DNA from: UBA2112 sp964596695
GTDB lineage: Bacteria; Patescibacteriota; Saccharimonadia; Saccharimonadales; Saccharimonadaceae
Assembly (NCBI GenBank): GCA_964596695.1
Contig: CAZQVE010000001.1
Location: 248,001-312,000, forward strand
Direction of reading: 5' to 3'
Length of the DNA: 64,000 nucleotides
A model generated the notes under the pieces. That model was given only the letters and a program-made list of their open reading frames with translations. It was not told where the DNA came from and did no database searches. Positions 44,142 to 49,727 of this stretch are shown here, piece by piece; the first letter of the stretch is position 1, and the number at the start of each line of letters is the position of its first letter. The translations under genes and the position numbers were made by a program.

Positions 44142-44456
44142 ATGAAGACAGTTGCTGGCATCATAATCGCTGTCGTGATCGGGCTTTTAGCGGTTGTTTT
44201 GTTAAATATATCGGGTATATCAAGCAAATTTCCAGGAATTGAACTTCCGATTGGGTGGCCGCAGCCTATTGATGAGTGCAAACCACAATTTATACCAGAG
44301 GTAAAAAAATCAGGAATGCCATTTGTACAGACAAGAAGCGAGGTTTGTCGATATGATCAGACCAATATGCTTGCGGCAGTACTGAATATCGCTACCCTGA
44401 CCGGAGTCGCAGGGCTGCTGGAGTATGCTTTTGTTGCATACATGCGACGAAGGTAA
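44142..44456 (+). CDS. Small membrane protein, tandem paralogue A
   Basis: 104 aa with two membrane helices (about 4-22 and 78-97). The loop between them contains PGIELPIGW, a Cys, GMPFVQT and a second Cys, so it is probably outside and disulfide-bonded. Not recognised. The next gene encodes a protein with the same motifs in the same order. TACAAT seven bases before the ATG suggests a leaderless mRNA. Confidence 0.7.
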   Translation: MKTVAGIIIAVVIGLLAVVLLNISGISSKFPGIELPIGWPQPIDECKPQFIPEVKKSGMPFVQTRSEVCRYDQTNMLAAVLNIATLTGVAGLLEYAFVAYMRRR

Positions 44457-44524
44457 TAGCCCGTGAGTCCAGAGGCTGCACCGATGATATACGTAAAATC
44501 TATCCCCCTGCTACAATGAGAAAA

Positions 44525-44893
44525 ATGAAAATAGCTAAATGCACCATAATCGCGTTTATTGCCGGATTCATCTTGATGTCGATAATAGACAGACCCTTCT
44601 TTAACGGATTTTCTGGTGAATATCCGACAGGAGTTCCCGTTGGGTATCCGGTTGGTATTTTTGGTGATTATCCTGGTATTGAGTTGCCTTTTGGCTGGCA
44701 AACTGCAAGCGAAGAAGCAGATTTAATCATGTGCGACGGAGATATGGATCCCAGGGGTGTACCATTTGCGAGTTCCGGTCCGTGCAATTTGAAAAACAAT
44801 ATCGTGGCATACTTTTTGAACCTGCTTATTTTTACCTGTTTGGCGGGCGTAGTTGTATGGACAGTTGTCGCGAGACATAAACGAGCTGATTAG
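44525..44893 (+). CDS. Small membrane protein, tandem paralogue B
   Basis: 122 aa. The ATG at 44525 is chosen because TACAAT (44512-44517) ends seven bases before it; the ATG at 44516 lies inside that box. Two membrane helices (about 4-22 and 94-113) with a Gly/Pro/Tyr-rich outer loop holding PGIELPFGW, a Cys, GVPFASS and a second Cys, as in 44142-44456. Function unknown. Separate promoters for two paralogues suggest different regulation. Confidence 0.7.
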   Translation: MKIAKCTIIAFIAGFILMSIIDRPFFNGFSGEYPTGVPVGYPVGIFGDYPGIELPFGWQTASEEADLIMCDGDMDPRGVPFASSGPCNLKNNIVAYFLNLLIFTCLAGVVVWTVVARHKRAD

Positions 44894-44911
44894 TCTGATA
44901 AAATATAGCCC

Positions 44912-45727
44912 ATGAAGAGCAAAGTGAGGGGAACGATACGGAATCCTTGGGGTAGTATCGAGGCGCAAGCCGCAGAAATCAGAGACAGGGCTGAGCCCGT
45001 TGACTATTCGCGAATCTTTGCCGATTCTCAAGTTCTCATCTTGGGTGAGGTTCATTCCAGCAGTGCTGCTCGCCGTCATATTGCGGCAAACGCCGAGAAT
45101 CTAAAAAACCTGGGCGTTACGCATTACGGTATCGAAGCTCCCAAAAACAGCGCGATCGATCGGTTTAATCGCGACCTGCTGGAGTCGCTCGACGGCGTTC
45201 AACTCGGTCCCCACCCCTATTATCAGAGGGATTTGTCGTATGAACAGGCGGTTCGTGCCATGGCCACGAGTGGAATAAAAATTGTCGCGGCAGACATAAG
45301 GCAAACGCCGTTTACCTCTATAAGAAAACGCGAAAAGCATTTAACAAAAAGCGTCCAAGAAATTGTCCAAAAAAACCTGGGAGCCAAGGCGCTAGTACTC
45401 ATAGGCGCACTCCACGCGTATAAAAACGAAGAAAAATCCATGGCTGGTATGCTAGCGCGACGCGACGTGAGGGTTGCGGTTGCTCAGTTTCACGAAGGAA
45501 GAGAATACATGTTTTTCTCCAGGGCGGCAGCTGATGCGAGTCTCGGGATGGACGAGTTCATGCTGGATTTGCGACCGTATCGAGATAACGACGAGGTAAT
45601 GTTCGGACCGGGAAATGCTGATTTTGTCATACATCTGCCCGAAGAAGATGGAGCAAATTTAGAACACACGAGCTGGTCTTCGATACACGACCGTTTTAAT
45701 CTTTTTGACCCCACGTTTGCCTGCTGA
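44912..45727 (+). CDS. EreA/ChaN-like domain protein
   Basis: 271 aa, soluble. The core begins at about residue 40 with VLILGEVHSSSAARRHIAAN and THYGIEAP, and includes VLIGALHAYK near 170. A Glu-Val-His pair early and a Gly-x-x-His later are features of the EreA/ChaN/TraB-PrgY superfamily, which includes erythromycin esterase-like, haem-binding and peptidase-like members. The exact group is uncertain. TAAAAT seven bases before the ATG suggests a leaderless mRNA. Confidence 0.65.
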   Translation: MKSKVRGTIRNPWGSIEAQAAEIRDRAEPVDYSRIFADSQVLILGEVHSSSAARRHIAANAENLKNLGVTHYGIEAPKNSAIDRFNRDLLESLDGVQLGPHPYYQRDLSYEQAVRAMATSGIKIVAADIRQTPFTSIRKREKHLTKSVQEIVQKNLGAKALVLIGALHAYKNEEKSMAGMLARRDVRVAVAQFHEGREYMFFSRAAADASLGMDEFMLDLRPYRDNDEVMFGPGNADFVIHLPEEDGANLEHTSWSSIHDRFNLFDPTFAC

Positions 45728-45741
45728 ACGAGCACGCCAAA

Positions 45742-45770
45742 TTGACATCGTATTACAGTTATGCTATAAT
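45742..45770 (+). promoter_or_regulatory. Perfect sigma70-type promoter before 98-aa gene
   Basis: TTGACA at 45742-45747, 17-base spacer, TATAAT at 45765-45770. The only perfect -35/-10 pair I found in the window. The leader to the ATG is about 87 bases. Confidence 0.85.
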
Positions 45771-45863
45771 ACTTGGTACAACGGTGAGAGTATATAACAA
45801 TCACTGAAAATAGTTCTTCGCGAGAGACACCTGTCAATCGCACGATTCAATAGAGGAGTCATA

Positions 45864-46160
45864 ATGCAATCCACCGCTGTCCGTGTCCAGGTCATGCTGA
45901 ACGGAACGCTCGTGAAAGAATGGCAACCGGTTGAGCTTCGATACGACGTCTACAGCCGGCTCGTCCAGCGGCTTGACCCGCTGACGCCCAAGCACTTGGT
46001 CGTCAAGGAGCATCGCCTGGTGGTGAACCTGGTTGATCAGCGCAAGGTGGGAGCGGCGGTCTGCATGGTCGAACGTGTCGTCAGCATCGCTCGCGCACGG
46101 AAATCAGGCCACGACGAACCACAGCTCAACAACAGCGAACGTCAACTCACCCGCGCATAA
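45864..46160 (+). CDS. Short basic protein of unknown function, probably highly expressed
   Basis: 98 aa, not recognised. It starts with a beta-type stretch (VRVQVMLNGTLVKEWQPVEL), a middle rich in Val/Leu/Lys, and an Arg/Ser-rich polar tail. AGAGGAG lies a few bases before the ATG, with a perfect promoter upstream and a strong terminator downstream, so it is a tightly bounded single gene. Codons are richer in G/C at third positions than in the neighbours, which fits strong expression or recent acquisition. No membrane segment. Confidence 0.7.
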   Translation: MQSTAVRVQVMLNGTLVKEWQPVELRYDVYSRLVQRLDPLTPKHLVVKEHRLVVNLVDQRKVGAAVCMVERVVSIARARKSGHDEPQLNNSERQLTRA

Positions 46161-46176
46161 GACGTCTCCTCCGACG

Positions 46177-46226
46177 CCGCCGAAAGGTCCCGGGCATCAT
46201 GCCTATGACCGCTCGGCGGCCTTTTC
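46177..46226 (+). terminator. Terminator of 98-aa gene
   Basis: GCCGCCGA (46177-46184) pairs with TCGGCGGC (46214-46221) across a long loop, followed by CTTTTC. Confidence 0.7.
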
Positions 46227-46260
46227 GTTTGAGAGGTGTATTATTCTACAATGCTCATGC

Positions 46261-46266
46261 TATACT
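46261..46266 (+). promoter_or_regulatory. -10 box (TATACT), leaderless, gene 46273
   Basis: TATACT, six bases, ATG at 46273. This sets the start of the gene, whose open frame extends far upstream through the previous gene. Confidence 0.55.
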
Positions 46267-46272
46267 ATACGC

Positions 46273-47007
46273 ATGCAGCCGAACAACCAACAGGGGTACT
46301 ACCAGCCTGGTCAGGGTCGACCTGCCCAGCCGCCCACTGCTCCTGCGCAATCGGCTCCAGCCGCAAGCCCTACGCCAGCGGTTGATCCGGCCGCCATGCA
46401 GGCGGTATTGAACGAACCGGCGCCTGTTCAGAACACTCCCGCCCCTACTCCTGCCCCTGCCCCTGCTCCTGCCGTAGAACAGCCGGTTGTCGAGCAAGAA
46501 CAGTCCGGCGACCCTTTGCAGGACGGTGACATGCCCGAAGAAGATCTCGAAGAGCCTATTACGTGGTCGGCTCACGAGTATATTCATCAGGAAAAAGGAG
46601 CGCTGTGGTTTCTGGCATTCGCGGTTGTTGTTATCGCACTGGGTGCTGTGTCGCTTTTCTTGATGAAATCGTGGACGTTTGCTGCCCTGCTCGTCGTCAT
46701 CGCGCTCGTCGTCATCGTTTATTCGCGTCGTCCACCTCGGGAGCTTACTTATTCGTTGGGTGACGAGGGCTTGATGATCGACGATACATTACACAAATTC
46801 GCGACATTCAAATCGTTTGGCGTTATTCGTGACGGCGAGCAGTTCTCTGTCATGCTTATTCCGATTCAGCGGTTCCAGCCTGGAATTACCGTGTATTTTC
46901 CCGAGGAAGCCGGCGAAGACATCGTGGATATTCTTGGTTCGCGTTTGCCCATGAAAGAGCTGCATCTGGACGTTATTGATCGTATTGTTCGTCTCTTGCG
47001 CCTCTAA
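46273..47007 (+). CDS. Membrane protein with Pro/Ala-rich N-terminus
   Basis: 244 aa. Residues 1-85 are Pro/Ala/Gln rich and probably disordered; acidic patch at 85-100; two close membrane helices (about 112-130 and 134-152); then a C-terminal domain of about 85 residues with alternating beta strands (RELTYSLGDEGLMIDDTLH; FSVMLIPIQRFQPGITVYF) resembling a PH-like fold on the cytoplasmic side. Not firmly assigned. Monocistronic. Confidence 0.75.
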   Translation: MQPNNQQGYYQPGQGRPAQPPTAPAQSAPAASPTPAVDPAAMQAVLNEPAPVQNTPAPTPAPAPAPAVEQPVVEQEQSGDPLQDGDMPEEDLEEPITWSAHEYIHQEKGALWFLAFAVVVIALGAVSLFLMKSWTFAALLVVIALVVIVYSRRPPRELTYSLGDEGLMIDDTLHKFATFKSFGVIRDGEQFSVMLIPIQRFQPGITVYFPEEAGEDIVDILGSRLPMKELHLDVIDRIVRLLRL

Positions 47008-47145
47008 AAGTTTTGTATTTGGTACATTTTGAATTTTTCATCTGTGATGCTCTCTAGTTGTATATATAAAATATAGCTAGTTGCGTTTCTCGAAGAGAAA
47101 ATCCAAACTGACTCAAATACGAAACATCTTTGCCGCCTCCACATC
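47008..47145. other. Non-coding stretch upstream of tRNA-Arg
   Basis: AT-rich, with TTTCTC-GAA-GAGAAA (47085-47099), a perfect hairpin with a GAA loop that may end the 46273-47007 transcript. Nothing else seen. Confidence 0.35.
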
Positions 47146-47174
47146 TTGCTACCTCTGTAAAAAAATGCTACAAT
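47146..47174 (+). promoter_or_regulatory. Promoter of the tRNA-Arg transcript
   Basis: TTGCTA at 47146-47151, 17-base spacer, TACAAT at 47169-47174. The predicted start is near 47181, about 241 bases before the mature tRNA. Confidence 0.5.
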
Positions 47175-47180
47175 CAGCAG

Positions 47181-47421
47181 GTTGTTCTTTGTTAATAGCG
47201 GGCATCAGCCCGCCCCGAACACTTAAACCAAGCGCTTGCGCTGTTTGAGGGTTCGAGAGGAGATGTAACGGAGGAGTGTCAGCTTTCGAGTTTACTCGGA
47301 AGCGAGAACTCCGAGTGAACATCGACGAGCACCCGTAGCTCAGCTGCCAAGGCGAAGCCGGTAAGAGAAATACCAGCGACGCTCTATCTAGCTGAATAAT
47401 TGCTACGGTGCGAGCATGTGA
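47181..47421 (+). other. tRNA-Arg leader with sense and antisense copies of the tRNA 5' half
   Basis: An exact 20-base copy of the tRNA start (47327-47346 equals 47420-47439) is followed by an antisense segment: 47377-47395 is complementary to tRNA bases 47433-47451 (19 bp with one G-U) and 47402-47411 to 47422-47432 (one bulge). The upstream part holds a hairpin (CCAAGCGCTTGCGCTG) and GAGAGGAG like the tRNA-Ser(GCU) leader. Confidence 0.65.
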
Positions 47422-47498
47422 GCACCCGTAGCTCAGCTGGATAGAGCGTCGGCTTGCGGAGCCGAAGGCCATAGGTTCAAATCCTGTCGGGTGTACCA
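47422..47498 (+). tRNA. tRNA-Arg(GCG)
   Basis: Cloverleaf: acceptor GCACCCG/CGGGTGT (G-U at the first pair), D-stem GCTC/GAGC, anticodon stem TCGGC/GCCGA with loop TTGCGGA (anticodon GCG, reading CGC/CGU), T-arm ATAGG-TTCAAAT-CCTGT, discriminator A and encoded CCA. Most bacteria read these codons with ACG edited to ICG. Confidence 0.9.
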
Positions 47499-47533
47499 TA
47501 GAAAGATCCCCATTCGTCTGGGGATTTTTCTAT
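47499..47533 (+). terminator. Terminator of tRNA-Arg
   Basis: GAAAGATCCCCA pairs with TGGGGATTTTTC around TTCGTC, with a T run. Confidence 0.85.
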
Positions 47534-47589
47534 GATTTGATGATTTATGACGAGCGAATACCCGCTAAGAGACCATGAACCATAATATA

Positions 47590-47617
47590 TTGACATATAA
47601 TGCAATTATGATAAAAT
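47590..47617 (+). promoter_or_regulatory. Leaderless promoter of gene 47624
   Basis: TTGACA at 47590-47595, 16-base spacer, TAAAAT at 47612-47617, then six bases to ATG. Confidence 0.7.
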
Positions 47618-47623
47618 ATACAT

Positions 47624-48058
47624 ATGAGTAATAGAGAGAGTGTTCCCACGCCCTCAACGGAGGAATTGAGAAGGATTCTCTCTGTTGCGGACGGGCAGAC
47701 GGAACTCGATGCTGACGCACTGGTACATACCGCTCTCGGTATGTACGACAACGATGATTATCTATGGTTTGCAGAGATAGCAATAGGAGATCCAAATATG
47801 ATCGATGAAGTAGCGATGGCCGAGGCAAGACTTCGCATGATCGATGATAATGACATGCGTGTACCGGGTTGCGAGGGGCAGTCTAAACACGAGGAACAAA
47901 CGAGGCGTCGCCTCGCTGGTATTGATCGTATACTTGAGACGTTAACTGAAAAGGATTTGAATAGGTTTTTTGATGTTATGGCTGTCGAGGGCGCAAAGCT
48001 CGAAAACGATCAATTAATGGCAGAGATTGAACTGCCAGATACGTTTGATAATTTTTAG
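47624..48058 (+). CDS. Acidic cytoplasmic protein of unknown function
   Basis: 144 aa, rich in Asp/Glu and predicted helical, with no membrane segment and no motif I recognise. Segments LRRILSVADGQTELDADALV and RRRLAGIDRILETLTEKDL look amphipathic, suggesting a protein-binding helical bundle. Its own promoter gives a predicted leaderless mRNA and a terminator follows within 20 bases, so it is a single regulated gene. Confidence 0.7.
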   Translation: MSNRESVPTPSTEELRRILSVADGQTELDADALVHTALGMYDNDDYLWFAEIAIGDPNMIDEVAMAEARLRMIDDNDMRVPGCEGQSKHEEQTRRRLAGIDRILETLTEKDLNRFFDVMAVEGAKLENDQLMAEIELPDTFDNF

Positions 48059-48076
48059 GCCGGATTCATCTTGTAC

Positions 48077-48105
48077 GAAAAGCGCCGCCCGGGTGGGCGG
48101 TTTTC
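48077..48105 (+). terminator. Terminator of gene 47624
   Basis: GAAAA and CGCCGCCC pair with GGGCGG and TTTTC around GGGT. Confidence 0.75.
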
Positions 48106-48109
48106 TTAT

Positions 48110-48252
48110 GGCGGAGAGGGAGGGGTATCGCTTCGTTTCACTCCGCTCCTCCGTTTGCTCATTGTCTTGAAAGCAAGCTTTCAGACAATTTCACTGCACT
48201 ACGCCGAACTCCTCGTTCGCGCCAGCTAAAGCTGTCGCCCGAGGGTTCAAAT
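48110..48252 (-). repeat. 143-bp tRNA-Ser-downstream repeat, copy 2
   Basis: Reverse complement of 42244-42386, identical over all 143 bases. Here it lies downstream of tRNA-Ser(CGA) and its terminator, as copy 1 does for tRNA-Ser(UGA). The junction CCGCCATAAGAAAA past the tRNA-like end equals the sequence just after tRNA-Ser(UGA). Confidence 0.85.
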
Positions 48253-48274
48253 CCCACTTCTTTGCAAGAAGAAA

Positions 48275-48301
48275 CAAGTCTATCCGTAAAGGATAGACTT
48301 G
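48275..48301 (-). terminator. Terminator of tRNA-Ser(CGA)
   Basis: A perfect 11-bp stem CAAGTCTATCC/GGATAGACTTG with a five-base loop, followed on the minus strand by a T-rich run. Confidence 0.8.
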
Positions 48302-48308
48302 CATCTCC

Positions 48309-48398
48309 TGGCGGAGAGAGAGGGATTCGAACCCTCGGTACGTTTTACCGCACACTGCTTTTCGAGAGCAGCACCTTCAACCACTCGGTCACCTCTCC
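48309..48398 (-). tRNA. tRNA-Ser(CGA)
   Basis: Class II cloverleaf on the minus strand: acceptor GGAGAGG with TCTCTCC, anticodon stem CTGCT/AGCAG with loop CTCGAAA (anticodon CGA), long variable arm, discriminator G and encoded CCA. TAAAAT lies ten bases before the 5' end. Confidence 0.95.
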
Positions 48399-48472
48399 GT
48401 GTTGTCTCATTTTAACAGATTACAAACGTAGGTACATCATGCCGCTACGTTTGTGAGAATAGTGGTCATTGA

Positions 48473-48478
48473 TATAAT
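48473..48478 (+). promoter_or_regulatory. -10 box (TATAAT), leaderless, hinT
   Basis: TATAAT, six bases, ATG. TTGTGA at 48451-48456 with a 16-base spacer is a fair -35. Confidence 0.7.
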
Positions 48479-48484
48479 TAAATT

Positions 48485-48877
48485 ATGCAGGACTCGATTT
48501 TTACAAAGATCATCAAAGGGGAAATTCCCAGCCACAAGGTATACGAAGACGAACATACCTACGCCTTTTTGGATATCCACCCTATCGCGCCGGGACATAC
48601 GCTGGTTATACCGAAGAAGCAGGTCGAATTTCTCTGGGATCTGGACGACGATGATTACCAGCACCTGATGGAGAGCGTTAAAAAGGTCGCCAAACATATG
48701 CGCGAAACGCTTAATGTCCCCCATGTCGGTGTACAGGTGATCGGTATTGACGTGCCGCACGCCCATGTTCACCTCGTCCCTTTCACTAACGTCAGCGAAT
48801 ATCGTCATGTTGCCGATCCAAACGCTGGACCGAATCATGATGAGTTGGCAGCTGTCGCGGCCAAGCTAGCAATGTAA
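48485..48877 (+). CDS. hinT: HIT-family nucleotide hydrolase (HinT-like)
   Basis: 130 aa, the usual length. FTKIIKGEIPSHKVYEDEHT and DIHPIAPGHTLVIPK are typical, and the HIT motif HAHVHLVP (His92, 94, 96) supplies the catalytic histidines. HinT-type proteins hydrolyse purine nucleotide phosphoramidates in the cytoplasm. Its stop overlaps the start of rlmH (TAATG), so the two are co-translated. Confidence 0.95.
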   Translation: MQDSIFTKIIKGEIPSHKVYEDEHTYAFLDIHPIAPGHTLVIPKKQVEFLWDLDDDDYQHLMESVKKVAKHMRETLNVPHVGVQVIGIDVPHAHVHLVPFTNVSEYRHVADPNAGPNHDELAAVAAKLAM

Positions 48878-49335
48878 TGGCTATCAAGATCGTTGCTATC
48901 GGTAAAAAGCACGACGCATGGATTGGTGACGGCGTTAAGCACTACCAGGATCGTCTGAAACGGCCGTTTGATACGGAATGGGTACTTTTGCCACACAGTG
49001 CCCTGCAAGACGCTGCAGCGCGCCAGGAAGAGTCTGAGCGTATACTTTCGCGCCTTAATGATCGCGATTTCGTGGTATTGCTTGACGAACGGGGTGACGA
49101 AATCGATTCGCCACGGTTGGCTGGCCTGCTTGACTCCACGTTTACGGCTAGCCGCTCCGTCGTAATGGTTGTCGGTGGCGCCTATGGTGTTGATGACCGC
49201 GTACATCAGCGAGCGGACTTCGTGTGGTCGCTGTCGCCACTCGTGTTTCCACACCAGTTAGTACGTCTGATTCTTGCAGAGCAACTCTATCGCGCTCAAC
49301 AGATTACCGCCGGCCATCCATATCACCACAACTAA
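48877..49335 (+). CDS. rlmH: 23S rRNA pseudouridine1915 N3-methyltransferase
   Basis: 152 aa, the normal size for RlmH, a SPOUT methyltransferase that modifies 23S rRNA position 1915 in assembled ribosomes. Key segments: VVLLDERGDEIDSPRLAGLL, VVGGAYGVDD for SAM binding in the knot, and FPHQLVRLILAEQLYRA ending in PYHHN. It overlaps hinT by one base. Confidence 0.95.
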   Translation: MAIKIVAIGKKHDAWIGDGVKHYQDRLKRPFDTEWVLLPHSALQDAAARQEESERILSRLNDRDFVVLLDERGDEIDSPRLAGLLDSTFTASRSVVMVVGGAYGVDDRVHQRADFVWSLSPLVFPHQLVRLILAEQLYRAQQITAGHPYHHN

Positions 49336-49342
49336 CAGATAG

Positions 49343-49371
49343 TTGACAGAACATAAAGCTTATGTTAGTAT
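49343..49371 (+). promoter_or_regulatory. Promoter with operator-like palindrome
   Basis: TTGACA at 49343-49348, 17-base spacer, TAGTAT at 49366-49371. A perfect 8-bp inverted repeat TGTTAGTA (49363-49370) / TACTAACA (49381-49388) covers the -10 box and transcript start, a usual place for a repressor site. Confidence 0.55.
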
Positions 49372-49397
49372 CGTAATGGTTACTAACAAACACAAAC

Positions 49398-49727
49398 ATG
49401 TTCATTGCACCTATACTTCAACAGCTATTCATCAGTCTCGCCGTTGTTACGTCGATGGGAACCCTGGTTCATGACACCAAGGTCGACAAGGCATACCAAC
49501 TATCTCTCCCCATAGTCAGCAATACGGTCGCAGCACCGTCGAACTTTGATCACCTAACTGATTCTGGTGCGCACACCCATGTCGAGCGCGTGTCAGTGAA
49601 GCAGGCATTTGCCGGTATGCCGCGCATACAGCCCCGTAATCAGCACAAGCGATATTATTTACCGATGTTTCTTAGCCGCAACAATACGTTTTTCGGTGAC
49701 AGCAATATACTTATCCCGATTGTTTAA
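49398..49727 (+). CDS. Small secreted protein, unknown
   Basis: 109 aa. Signal peptide or anchor at about 1-25 (FIAPILQQLFISLAVVTS), then a polar region and an Arg/Lys/Asn-rich tail (RIQPRNQHKRYYLPMFLSR). No Cys and no known motif. No ribosome site is visible upstream, and the predicted leader is about 20 bases with a palindrome. It ends exactly where the convergent valS ends. A secreted basic peptide under a possible repressor; function unknown. Confidence 0.6.
   Translation: MFIAPILQQLFISLAVVTSMGTLVHDTKVDKAYQLSLPIVSNTVAAPSNFDHLTDSGAHTHVERVSVKQAFAGMPRIQPRNQHKRYYLPMFLSRNNTFFGDSNILIPIV

Noticed and set aside
49376..49474. 32-codon ORF starting at the palindrome before gene 49398
   Set aside because: No homology or codon signal; the downstream frame has a signal peptide and is preferred.
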